From contig CAJXHW010000031.1 of the NCBI GenBank assembly GCA_913054565.1, forward strand, positions 1 to 11,884: DNA of 11,884 nt, given 5' to 3'. Positions within the stretch are counted from its first letter, which is position 1; the number at the start of each line of letters is the position of its first letter. This stretch comes from an uncultured Kordia sp. Its GTDB lineage: Bacteria > Bacteroidota > Bacteroidia > Flavobacteriales > Flavobacteriaceae. Of this stretch, positions 1-6,849 are shown piece by piece. Under the pieces are notes generated by a model. That model was not told the origin of the DNA, did no database searches, and saw nothing but the letters and a program-made list of their open reading frames with translations. The translations under genes were made by a program, and so were the position numbers.

Positions 1-67
1 CGATCCTCAGTTAGACAAATTTGTAACAAAAGAAGAGTTTTTAAAATTAGTGCAGCAAATGTTTTAA
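1..67 (+). CDS. C-terminal tail of an unidentified protein (partial)
   Basis: An open frame enters from the left edge in the frame starting at base 2 and stops at TAA 65-67. The visible 21 residues are DPQLDKFVTKEEFLKLVQQMF, an amphipathic, lysine- and glutamate-rich helix-like tail. The composition looks like a real protein end, and a candidate terminator follows 25 bases later, which supports this as a gene end. There is too little sequence to name a family. It is not obviously linked to the downstream surface protein gene, which has its own regulatory region. Confidence 0.55.
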   Translation, partial: DPQLDKFVTKEEFLKLVQQMF

Positions 68-92
68 TTATCTCACAATTAGTTTTTTAAAC

Positions 93-124
93 GCCCATTA
101 TATAGAATTAAATAATAGGCTTTT
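93..124 (+). terminator. Candidate rho-independent terminator of the upstream partial gene
   Basis: GCCCATTAT (93-101) pairs with ATAATAGGC (112-120): nine positions with one C/A mismatch and a 10-nt loop, followed by TTTT at 121-124. It lies 25 bases after the stop codon at 65-67. The stem is AT-rich apart from three G-C pairs at its base and the T run is short, so it is moderate rather than strong. Confidence 0.4.
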
Positions 125-131
125 AAGTTTT

Positions 132-165
132 TACGATTCACTAATAAATTTCTACCATTCACTAA
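132..165 (+). promoter_or_regulatory. Direct repeat, probable LytTR-type response-regulator operator
   Basis: TACGATTCACTAA (132-144) and TACCATTCACTAA (153-165) match at 12 of 13 positions, in direct orientation, with starts 21 bp apart, or two helical turns. LytTR-family regulators such as AgrA bind direct repeats of roughly AC-x-[GA]-TT cores with about 21-bp periodicity, just upstream of or replacing the -35 region. The cores here, ACGATTCA and ACCATTCA, fit that pattern. The repeat lies upstream of the signal-peptide start at 230, so it would control the large surface-protein gene. What is seen is the repeat; the LytTR assignment is inference, and no LytTR gene lies in the window. Confidence 0.45.
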
Positions 166-172
166 ACAAACA

Positions 173-203
173 AATTTTTGTAGAAGAATTTAATTGATTT
201 TTG
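173..203 (+). promoter_or_regulatory. Candidate -7 elements for the large surface-protein gene
   Basis: Two near-matches to the Bacteroidota -7 consensus TAnnTTTG occur, AATTTTTG (173-180) and GATTTTTG (196-203), each with one mismatch. With the first, the 132-165 direct repeat would cover the place where the -33 TTG normally sits, as expected for an activator-dependent promoter. The leader to ATG 230 would then be about 40 nt. The choice between the two boxes cannot be made from sequence. Confidence 0.3.
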
Positions 204-229
204 TTTTCAAATGTAAAACTAACATCAAT

Positions 230-319
230 ATGAAAACAAAATTATTTTTAATACTACTATTTATAAGTAGCATAACTTTTGGGCAAATACCTACTTCTGG
301 GTTGCAAGCCATGTACTAG
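230..319 (+). pseudogene. Severed signal-peptide segment of the giant T9SS protein, ending in an in-frame TAG
   Basis: ATG at 230 opens a 29-codon frame: MKTKLFLILLFISSITFGQ, then IPTSGLQAMY, then TAG at 317-319. The first 19 residues are a textbook Bacteroidota Sec signal peptide: basic n-region MKTK, a hydrophobic core, and F-G before Q at the cleavage site. The frame is the same as the 1358-codon frame that resumes after the stop, and the residues on both sides (LQAMY-stop-FTNGSMVDDANGNNF) read as the start of one LamG-like domain. A single substitution, for example CAG to TAG, would explain the break. This is therefore the true 5' end of the next entry, not a separate small gene. A sequencing or assembly error is the main alternative. 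Confidence 0.85.
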
Positions 320-334
320 TTTACCAATGGAAGT

Positions 335-3300
335 ATGGTAGATGATGCTAATGGTAATAATTTTACCCAAACAGGAACGGCATTAACAACAGTAAACGAT
401 AGGTTTAATACTGTTAATGATGCTATAGGTTTAAATGGAGATTATTTAACACGTTCAGATTTTAACTGGGGACCTGGAGCAGATCATAAAATGTCATTAA
501 GTTTTTGGGTTAAAACTGATACAAATTCTTCGGATATAAAAACAATAATTAATGACAGAAATAGTAGCGATTACGGTTACTATATTTATTTAAGAGATGG
601 TAAAATAGGTCTTTCCACTAAATACAGAGAAAGACACTACGGAAACGGTTCTTATACAGATAGAACACAAGGGCTTTTAGCGTCATCTGTAATTGCCGAT
701 AACAGTTGGCATCATGTAGTGGCAACAATTGAAGCATATACTACGTTTAATGGATCATTTGATTCAGCAACAATTCGGTTAAGAGTTTATATTGATGATG
801 CTTTAGTTGGTAGTAATGATCAATATCATTCATATTGGTATTTTAACATCCCTATTAATGTTACAGGAAATGTTAAAATTGCTAGTAATGCAAACAATAA
901 TTTAGCCGCTATTAATCAATATCAAGATGAAATAGATGATATTTTATTTTACAATAGAATTATTACTACAGCAGAAATTACACAAATAGGAACTGTTAAT
1001 AGCTTTTGTTTTCCGCTAACGCCATCAGAAATTACAATATCGAATAATACAGAAACTTCATTTGATGTTTCTTGGCCAAAAGATGGAGATTTTGAATTAG
1101 CTTACGTATTGAGTGGTCAGCCTATTTCCAGTGCTACAGTTATACCTGTAAACGGATATACTTCAGGAACATTGCAAAATATTACTGGGTTAACATCAAG
1201 TACATTTTACGATGTGTATTTAAGAGAAAAATGTTCTCCTACTATATGGTCAGCATGGTCATCACCTTTAACAACAAGAACAAGAGGAGTAATATATGTT
1301 AATGCAAATGCAACAGGTAATAATGATGGTTCTTCGTTTGTAAATGGATATACAGACTTACAAGATGCTTTAGCAATTTCAGAAATTGGTCAAGAAATAT
1401 GGATGGCACAAGGGACATATCACCCAGATGCTTCTGATAAAACAGTTAGTTATGTAATTAACAAGGCCGATTTGAAAATTTACGGAGGGTTTAATGGTAC
1501 AGAAACGCAATTATCTGATAGAGATCTAACAGCAAATTACGAAACTATTTTATCTGGAGATTTAAATAATGATGATACTGGAGTAGCTTTTTCAGGTACT
1601 AATAGAGGAGATAATACTGAAGCAATTATAAAAGATAACGCCGAGAACTTTTTATTAGACGGAATAACCATTTCTGACGGGCATACAACTACTTATGGAG
1701 CAGGATTGATTAAAAGTAACGCTGTAGATGTTATGACAGTTAAAAATTGTAAGTTTATCAACAATGTATCTACAGGTTCTTGTGCAGGTATTAATATCGG
1801 AGTAGGTACAACTTCAAAAAGTACCGTTCATATAGATAATTCCATTTTTAAAAATAACTTAGCACGTCATGGTACTGCTGTTTATATGGTTAATTCAGGG
1901 TGGAGAAGCTCTGTAGTAAACATAACCAATTCTTTATTTGATAATAATACAGCAAAAGACAATGGAGGGACAAAAGGATATGCAGGTAGTGCAGGATGGT
2001 TTAGAACAACATATGCGGCTACTAATAACTCTACAGTTGTAAACCTAACGAATAATACGTATGTGAATAACAAAGATGAAGGTACTGCTAATACATTAAA
2101 TAACTTTAATAGAGCTACAGTTGGTATTACTAATACAGGTTCTAATACAACTACGGGATATGTTTCAAATTGTATTTTTTGGGGTAATACAACAGTTGGA
2201 GGTGTAACTGCAAAATCTATTGCAGAAATACATACTTCATTAGGCGATGTAAGTGTGTATAATTCTATTGGAGAAGATGGTTTTTCAAATTTAACTAATT
2301 TATTAAATGTTTCAAGTTCAGATCCATTATTTACAGATGCAGCTACTAATGACTTTACATTACAATCAGGTTCGCCAGCTGTAGATGCTGGAGATAATTC
2401 AAAATTACCAGCAAGTGCAATAACTGATTTAGTTGGTAATGTTAGGATATTTAATACAACGGTAGATATGGGGCCATACGAGTATGGGGCATCAACACCT
2501 GCAAATTATACCTTAACAACAAATGCTACAAATGGTTCGGTTTCAAATAACCCTAGTGGAAGTGTTTTTGTAGAACTAACAAGTGTAGAGTTAACGGCTA
2601 TACCAGATTCAGGTTATCAATTTAGTCATTGGTCTGGTGATGCTACCGGTACAACAAATCCATTAACAATAACAATGGATTCTGATAAAAATATTACAGC
2701 CGAGTTTATTTTAGAACAGCATACATTAACAATTACAGCAGTTAATGGAACTGTAACAACTAACCCGAACCCTGTAGGAGGTACGTATGACCATGGAACC
2801 AGTGTTGTGCTAACAGCTACACCAGATCCAGGTTTTCAATTTGATAGTTGGTCAGGAGATATTACTGGTAATTCATTAACCGAAACAATAGTAATGGATG
2901 CCGATAAATCGGTTACAGCAAACTTTATTGAAGGACCTGTTTTTGTAGATTTAAATGCAACAGGAAATAATAATGGTACCTCTTGGGCAGATGCTTATAC
3001 AAGTTTACAAACGGCTATTAGTAATACAGGAGTAGCAAAAGATATATGGGTTGCTAAAGGAACCTATGTGCCAGCAGGAAGTGGCAGAAATGCAACGTTT
3101 AGTGTTAATAAAAAGCAAAGAATATACGGAGGTTTTGCTGGATTTGAAAGTAGTTTAGCAGACAGAGATTATAATTTACTATATACAACAAATGCTACCA
3201 TTCTTTCAGGAGATTTAAATGGAGATGATAATGGTAATATCATACAAACAGAAGCAACAAGGCAAGATAACGCCTATCACGTTGTAACTGCAAAAGGAAA

Positions 3301-4411
3301 TTACGGAACAGGAGGTGAACTAAATGGTTTTATTATTACTGGGGGTAATTCTAATGGAGGTATAAGTAATAACTGTTCTACATCTTCTACAAGTCAATAT
3401 GATAGAAGAGTAGGTGCAGCAATTTATGCAAATCCTGATGGAGCAAACTATAAAGTGTATTTGAAAGTTGTTAATTGTAAAATAGAAAAAAACACAGGAA
3501 CGTATTATGCAGTTTTAGGTAGATTTAGCCCTTGTGGAGACCAAGGTACTCAATATCATGTTGATATAACAAACTGTGAGATTAATGATAATTATTCGGC
3601 AAGTTCAGCTAATATTGGTTATACTGGAAATCAGCAATACAATATTAGGGCTTATGGTAAAATAGTAAACTCGTTAATTACTAATAATAGTACTGGAGCT
3701 GCCGATAAATCATCTGCATTAATTATTCTTAGTGGTGGAGGATCAGGAAGTAACCCAGCTGCTTTGGTTAGCGTAATTAATACTACTATAAGCAAAAACA
3801 GTTCAGCTAATAATAGAGCAGTTACTATAAACCTAAGAAGTGCCAGTAGCTACCCAGTATATTTTTTCAATACAATTGTATATGATAACGGAGGTACTAG
3901 TTCATTTAATGTATTAGGTACTAATGGTACTTCAGCAGCTTTTTCAAATAATATTGTAGAAGGTGGTCAGTATAGTTCAGACCCATCAAATCCGATGTTC
4001 GTTGATGCGGTTAACAGTAATTTTACATTACAGCCAAGTTCGCCAGCAATAGATTCTGGTGATAACACAAGAATACCATCAGGTGTAACTATTGATTTAA
4101 CAGGAGGAGTAAGAATTAATAATTCAACGGTTGATATAGGTGCATATGAATTCGGAAATATATTAGATGTTTCAGATTTTACAAACGAGGAGCTTTCTTT
4201 AAGTATTTATCCAAATCCGACAAGAAATGTATTAAATATTAGCACAGTTGAAAAACTAGAAAAAGTAGAAGTGTACAATTATATTGGTCAAAAAGTTTTG
4301 GAAAGTAGGCAAGGACCAATTAATGTTAGTAATTTTAATAGTGGTATGTACTTACTTAAGGTGTATACAGCTAAAGGTGGAATAGCTGTTAAACGTTTTA
4401 TTAAACAGTAA
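335..4411 (+). CDS. Giant T9SS-type surface protein (LamG, FN3, two beta-helices, InlB-type repeats), missing its signal peptide
   Basis: The intact part of a gene that should start at 230, giving 1393 sense codons plus the internal TAG at codon 30. Domains, numbered from codon 230: signal peptide 1-19; LamG/concanavalin-A-like domain about 30-257 (KMSLSFWVKT, SWHHVVATIE, IDDILFYNR); Cys-bounded FN3 domain about 258-350; right-handed beta-helix about 352-753, ending in the typical SPAVDAGDNS...DMGPYEYG; two InlB B-repeat-like domains about 760-901; second beta-helix about 904-1309, ending DIGAYEFG; T9SS type A sorting domain about 1325-1393 (YPNPTRN...VKRFIKQ). The family is exported by Sec, then T9SS, and usually anchored at the outer surface; roles are adhesion or glycan binding. 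No catalytic site is recognised. ATG 335 is only the first start after the stop; a product from it would lack a signal peptide and probably stay unsecreted. Function is therefore doubtful, though no other stop or frameshift follows. Confidence 0.85.
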   Translation: MVDDANGNNFTQTGTALTTVNDRFNTVNDAIGLNGDYLTRSDFNWGPGADHKMSLSFWVKTDTNSSDIKTIINDRNSSDYGYYIYLRDGKIGLSTKYRERHYGNGSYTDRTQGLLASSVIADNSWHHVVATIEAYTTFNGSFDSATIRLRVYIDDALVGSNDQYHSYWYFNIPINVTGNVKIASNANNNLAAINQYQDEIDDILFYNRIITTAEITQIGTVNSFCFPLTPSEITISNNTETSFDVSWPKDGDFELAYVLSGQPISSATVIPVNGYTSGTLQNITGLTSSTFYDVYLREKCSPTIWSAWSSPLTTRTRGVIYVNANATGNNDGSSFVNGYTDLQDALAISEIGQEIWMAQGTYHPDASDKTVSYVINKADLKIYGGFNGTETQLSDRDLTANYETILSGDLNNDDTGVAFSGTNRGDNTEAIIKDNAENFLLDGITISDGHTTTYGAGLIKSNAVDVMTVKNCKFINNVSTGSCAGINIGVGTTSKSTVHIDNSIFKNNLARHGTAVYMVNSGWRSSVVNITNSLFDNNTAKDNGGTKGYAGSAGWFRTTYAATNNSTVVNLTNNTYVNNKDEGTANTLNNFNRATVGITNTGSNTTTGYVSNCIFWGNTTVGGVTAKSIAEIHTSLGDVSVYNSIGEDGFSNLTNLLNVSSSDPLFTDAATNDFTLQSGSPAVDAGDNSKLPASAITDLVGNVRIFNTTVDMGPYEYGASTPANYTLTTNATNGSVSNNPSGSVFVELTSVELTAIPDSGYQFSHWSGDATGTTNPLTITMDSDKNITAEFILEQHTLTITAVNGTVTTNPNPVGGTYDHGTSVVLTATPDPGFQFDSWSGDITGNSLTETIVMDADKSVTANFIEGPVFVDLNATGNNNGTSWADAYTSLQTAISNTGVAKDIWVAKGTYVPAGSGRNATFSVNKKQRIYGGFAGFESSLADRDYNLLYTTNATILSGDLNGDDNGNIIQTEATRQDNAYHVVTAKGNYGTGGELNGFIITGGNSNGGISNNCSTSSTSQYDRRVGAAIYANPDGANYKVYLKVVNCKIEKNTGTYYAVLGRFSPCGDQGTQYHVDITNCEINDNYSASSANIGYTGNQQYNIRAYGKIVNSLITNNSTGAADKSSALIILSGGGSGSNPAALVSVINTTISKNSSANNRAVTINLRSASSYPVYFFNTIVYDNGGTSSFNVLGTNGTSAAFSNNIVEGGQYSSDPSNPMFVDAVNSNFTLQPSSPAIDSGDNTRIPSGVTIDLTGGVRINNSTVDIGAYEFGNILDVSDFTNEELSLSIYPNPTRNVLNISTVEKLEKVEVYNYIGQKVLESRQGPINVSNFNSGMYLLKVYTAKGGIAVKRFIKQ
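1283..2488 (+). repeat. Intragenic repeat unit 1: beta-helix module
   Basis: This module encodes YVNANATGNNDGSSF at its start, then IWMAQGTYHP, IYGGFNGTETQLSDRDL, ILSGDLNNDDTG, and closes with SPAVDAGDNS and VDMGPYEYG. The same ordered blocks recur in the module at 2939-4156, so the protein contains two diverged copies of one beta-helix unit. The Asn/Gly/Thr-rich rungs between the blocks are typical of parallel beta-helix (pectate-lyase-like) folds. Confidence 0.75.
2507..2932 (+). repeat. Two tandem InlB B-repeat-like domains
   Basis: Two consecutive units of about 71 residues share one pattern. The first (from 2507) reads YTLTTNATNGSVSNNPSG, then LTAIPDSGYQFSHWSGD and DKNITAEF. The second (from 2720) reads HTLTITAVNGTVTTNPNP, then LTATPDPGFQFDSWSGD and DKSVTANF. 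The G-[YF]-x-F-x-x-W-S-G-D and D-K-x-[IV]-T-A-x-F signatures match the divergent InlB B-repeat (beta-grasp-like spacer) family common in bacterial surface proteins. They sit exactly between the two beta-helix modules and probably act as a stalk or linker. Confidence 0.8.
2939..4156 (+). repeat. Intragenic repeat unit 2: second beta-helix module
   Basis: Diverged copy of the module at 1283-2488. It shows FVDLNATGNNNGTSW, IWVAKGTYVP, IYGGFAGFESSLADRDY, ILSGDLNGDDNGN, SPAIDSGDNT and VDIGAYEFG in the same order and at similar spacing. The conserved blocks lie at the cap and the ends, while the middle rungs differ strongly. This suggests an old intragenic duplication followed by diversification of the exposed faces. 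Confidence 0.75.
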
Positions 4412-4436
4412 TATCTGTTGTTTTTTGGGGAAGAGA

Positions 4437-4466
4437 AGGAAGTCGTATATACGGCTTCCTTTTTTT
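4437..4466 (+). terminator. Rho-independent terminator of the giant surface-protein gene
   Basis: AGGAAGTCGT (4437-4446) pairs with ACGGCTTCCT (4451-4460), a 10-bp stem with one T-G wobble around the tetraloop ATAT. It is followed by a run of Ts to 4466. It begins 25 bases after the stop at 4411 and sits between convergent genes. On the other strand the hairpin is followed only by TTCTCTT, so any action on the lipoprotein transcript would be weaker. Confidence 0.85.
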
Positions 4467-4487
4467 AATAGTTATAGATGGTGAAAA

Positions 4488-5348
4488 CTATTCCACAATA
4501 GGCACTAAGCCCCTAAAACCCATGTCAACCACTTGTTCCCCAGCTGAAGGTTCAAATTTGTCATCGGCGGTTATTTCAGTCCATTCAAAACTATTGTTGG
4601 TAGATAATGATAGGGTTAAAATGATATCTTCAGTTTCATTCCCTGTTACGGTAAAGCCGTTTTCAAATTCACCTGTTACAACACAGGATCCAGTAGGAAC
4701 AGGAGAGGTAGAAGCAATAGGGTTGGGAACTGTTGTTCCAGTAGCTTGCCCAACAGATACAGTTCCTAAGGTTTCAAAAGCCCAATATCCTTGTGTTTTG
4801 TTACTGTTTACAGTTACTGTTTCTTGGTTTACGGTGTATGATGTAATATAGTTGTTAAAACCAACAAAACTTGCCAATGTACCCGAATAATCAACACCAT
4901 TAGATAAAAAATTAATGTTGTAATTCTGATAAGTTAATGATACTCTAGCCCATTCATAAGTTCCTACAGCAACCTCACTTAAAGGGATACTCATAAAAAC
5001 GTCATTTTCGGAAACGAGTTTAGCATTTTGAAAATCAACAGCATTACTTCCACCAGCAGTAGTTTCATCACCTTTATAAATAATATCACCATCACCTAGT
5101 GCTGTAAAAGCTGTTGGCGCCAACTCAATATAATGGGCGCTCATCATATTAAAATCAGGTGATTGCGCTGCGTTTCCAGCAGGTATGCCAACAGGGTTTC
5201 CTAAATTACCTAGACGTTCTTGGGTGGCGTCAAATTTAAATTTTACAATTAATTGAGGTTCTTGAGCGGTAGTATAATCGTTATTGTCGTCCGAGCACGA
5301 TAATGTAAATATGCTCATCAGACTTATGAATAAATAAGATAATTTCAT
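4488..5348 (-). CDS. Probable surface-exposed lipoprotein of unknown function
   Basis: 286 residues from ATG 5348. The N-terminus MKLSYLFISLMSIFTLSC is a lipoprotein signal peptide with the lipidated Cys at residue 18. It is followed by SDDNND, which resembles the SDD-type lipoprotein export signal that sends Bacteroidota lipoproteins to the cell surface. The rest is a soluble, Thr/Asn/Val-rich, beta-type chain without further membrane segments or recognisable catalytic motifs; no family is recognised. An in-frame ATG 63 bases upstream (5411) would add 21 residues before the signal peptide and overlaps the promoter box at 5409-5416, so 5348 is preferred. The gene is monocistronic, divergent from the aminopeptidase and convergent with the giant surface-protein gene. 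It may bind a ligand at the outer membrane, but that is only inference from its location. Confidence 0.85.
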   Translation of the reverse strand: MKLSYLFISLMSIFTLSCSDDNNDYTTAQEPQLIVKFKFDATQERLGNLGNPVGIPAGNAAQSPDFNMMSAHYIELAPTAFTALGDGDIIYKGDETTAGGSNAVDFQNAKLVSENDVFMSIPLSEVAVGTYEWARVSLTYQNYNINFLSNGVDYSGTLASFVGFNNYITSYTVNQETVTVNSNKTQGYWAFETLGTVSVGQATGTTVPNPIASTSPVPTGSCVVTGEFENGFTVTGNETEDIILTLSLSTNNSFEWTEITADDKFEPSAGEQVVDMGFRGLVPIVE

Positions 5349-5408
5349 AATTTTTTGGTGTATATGTTTATTGTTCAGGCTGATATTACATAAAAACATT
5401 TTAAACAA

Positions 5409-5416
5409 CAAAATTA
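5409..5416 (-). promoter_or_regulatory. -7 promoter element of the lipoprotein gene
   Basis: On the - strand this reads TAATTTTG, an exact match to TAnnTTTG. Its 3' edge is 60 bases before ATG 5348, giving a leader of about 50 nt. No convincing -33 TTG is seen at the usual distance upstream. Its overlap with the alternative ATG at 5411 argues against that start. Confidence 0.5.
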
Positions 5417-5476
5417 TTATCTGTTAAATAAAATTTAATGCTAAGTAATAGCAATATCTTTTTAAGATAGATTGCT

Positions 5477-5484
5477 TAAATTTG
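5477..5484 (+). promoter_or_regulatory. -7 promoter element of the aminopeptidase gene
   Basis: TAAATTTG is an exact TAnnTTTG match ending 21 bases before ATG 5506, implying a leader of about 15 nt. There is no clear -33 TTG; the region 5456-5463 is only T-rich. Together with the - strand box at 5409-5416 it makes the 5349-5505 spacer a divergent promoter region. Confidence 0.5.
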
Positions 5485-5505
5485 AGCTTCTAAAATAAAG
5501 TACAT

Positions 5506-6795
5506 ATGAAATACGCACCAATTAATAGTGAGTTATTTATCACTAACCGAAAGAACTTTGCAACACAAATGAAGCCAAGCAGTTTGGCTATTTTTAATTC
5601 AAATGATGTTTATCCTGTTAGTGCAGACAGTACTTTGCCCTTTGCGCAACATAGAGATATTTTTTATTTAAGTGGTGTTGATCAAGAAGAAAGTGTTTTA
5701 GTGATATTTCCTGACTGCCCAAAACCTGAGCATAGAGAGATTTTGTTTTTAAAAGAAACAAATGAGCATATTGCTGTATGGGAAGGTGAAAAACTAACCA
5801 AAGAAAAAGCGTTTGAAACATCAGGTGTTAAAACAGTATACTGGTTACAAGATTTAGAGAAAGTGTTATTTGAAATTATGACACAATGTGATACGGTATA
5901 TATTAACACTAATGAACACTACCGTGCCAATGTAGAAACAGAAACTCGTGAAGCGCGTTTTACAAAATGGTTATTACAAAAGTATCCCGCGCATGCAGTT
6001 GCTAAATCGAATCCTATTTTACAACGTTTACGATCGGTTAAAAACGCTATTGAGTTAAATCTGTTACAACAAGCCTGTGATATAACTGAAAAAGGATTCC
6101 GTAGAATTTTAAATTTCGTGAAACCAGGGGTTTTTGAATATAATATTGAAGCCGAGTTTATGCACGAGTTTTTGAACAACCGTTCAAAAGGATTTGCTTA
6201 CACGCCAATAGTTGCTTCGGGTAATAACGCTAACGTGTTGCATTACATAGAAAATAATCAAGAATGTAAAGCTGGCGATTTAATTTTATTAGATGTTGGT
6301 GCAGAATACGCTAATTATTCATCAGATATGAGTAGAACTATTCCTGTTTCAGGACGTTTTACTGACCGCCAAAAGGCAGTATATAATGCGGTTAACCGTG
6401 TTAAAAATGAAGCTACAGCCATGCTACGTCCAGGAACCATTTGGGCAGATTATCATGTTGAGGTTGGTAAATTGATGACGTCAGAATTGTTAGGCTTGGG
6501 CTTATTAGATAAGGCAGATGTGCAAAATGAAGACCCTAAGTGGCCGGCATATAAAAAATATTTTATGCATGGAACGTCACACCACATGGGGCTAGATACT
6601 CATGATTACGGAATTTTAACAGAGCCTATGCAAGCCAATATGGTGTTTACAGTTGAGCCAGGTATTTATATTCCTGAAGAAGGGTTTGGAATTCGTTTAG
6701 AAGATGATGTGGTAATTCAAGAAAAAGGAAATCCATTTAATTTAATGCGTAACATTCCTATTGAAGTTGACGAAATAGAAGATTTAATGAATTAA
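5506..6795 (+). CDS. pepP: Xaa-Pro aminopeptidase (aminopeptidase P, peptidase family M24B)
   Basis: 429 residues, close to the usual length for bacterial aminopeptidase P, which removes the N-terminal residue from peptides with proline in second position using two metal ions, usually Mn. An N-terminal AMP_N-like domain (about 1-140, with FAQHRDIFYLSGV) precedes the pita-bread catalytic domain (about 170-420). All five metal ligands are visible: Asp263 (LLDVGAEY), Asp274 (SSDMSRT), His359 (HGTSHHMGLDTHD), Glu384 (VEPGIY) and Glu399 (GIRLEDD). His355 and His366 match the accessory active-site histidines of the E. coli enzyme. There is no signal peptide, so it is cytoplasmic, with a likely role in turnover of proline-containing peptides. 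It has its own TAnnTTTG promoter and no clear terminator before the next gene 54 bases on, so read-through is possible. The start is supported by the promoter and the family N-terminus. Confidence 0.95.
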   Translation: MKYAPINSELFITNRKNFATQMKPSSLAIFNSNDVYPVSADSTLPFAQHRDIFYLSGVDQEESVLVIFPDCPKPEHREILFLKETNEHIAVWEGEKLTKEKAFETSGVKTVYWLQDLEKVLFEIMTQCDTVYINTNEHYRANVETETREARFTKWLLQKYPAHAVAKSNPILQRLRSVKNAIELNLLQQACDITEKGFRRILNFVKPGVFEYNIEAEFMHEFLNNRSKGFAYTPIVASGNNANVLHYIENNQECKAGDLILLDVGAEYANYSSDMSRTIPVSGRFTDRQKAVYNAVNRVKNEATAMLRPGTIWADYHVEVGKLMTSELLGLGLLDKADVQNEDPKWPAYKKYFMHGTSHHMGLDTHDYGILTEPMQANMVFTVEPGIYIPEEGFGIRLEDDVVIQEKGNPFNLMRNIPIEVDEIEDLMN

Positions 6796-6807
6796 AAAAT
6801 ATTTTTC

Positions 6808-6815
6808 TATATTTG
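6808..6815 (+). promoter_or_regulatory. -7 promoter element of the SGNH hydrolase gene
   Basis: TATATTTG is an exact match to TAnnTTTG. It lies 13 bases after the aminopeptidase stop and 34 bases before the TTG start at 6850, giving a leader of about 28 nt. No good -33 TTG is visible. It supports independent expression of the secreted hydrolase. Confidence 0.5.
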
Positions 6816-6849
6816 ATAGAACTAATTAATTCATTAAAAACTAACTAAT

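Noticed and set aside
311..319. Recoding of TAG 317-319 (pyrrolysine or programmed read-through)
   Set aside because: No recoding element or pyrrolysine genes are visible, the next bases (TTT) do not fit known read-through contexts, and Bacteroidota use TAG as an ordinary stop (the lipoprotein gene here ends in TAG). A nonsense mutation or base error is simpler.
1882..2073. Open frame of 63 codons on the - strand within the giant surface-protein gene
   Set aside because: Antisense shadow of the Asn/Thr-rich beta-helix coding region; no start signal or family resemblance.
4467..4492. AATAGTT...AACTATT inverted repeat as a - strand terminator for the lipoprotein gene
   Set aside because: The 7-bp stem has a 12-nt loop, overlaps the stop codon and is followed on the - strand by A residues rather than a T run.
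4522..4851. Open frame of 109 codons on the + strand
   Set aside because: It lies entirely antisense within the lipoprotein gene and is low in complexity (Val/Ser/Thr), with no promoter or recognisable motif.
5618..6179. Three - strand open frames of 67-86 codons
   Set aside because: All lie antisense to the aminopeptidase P coding region, whose catalytic residues are fully conserved. Their translations show no motif.
6796..6806. A-run/T-run hairpin after the aminopeptidase stop as a terminator
   Set aside because: It has no G-C pairs and merges directly into the next gene's promoter, so it is not convincing as a terminator.
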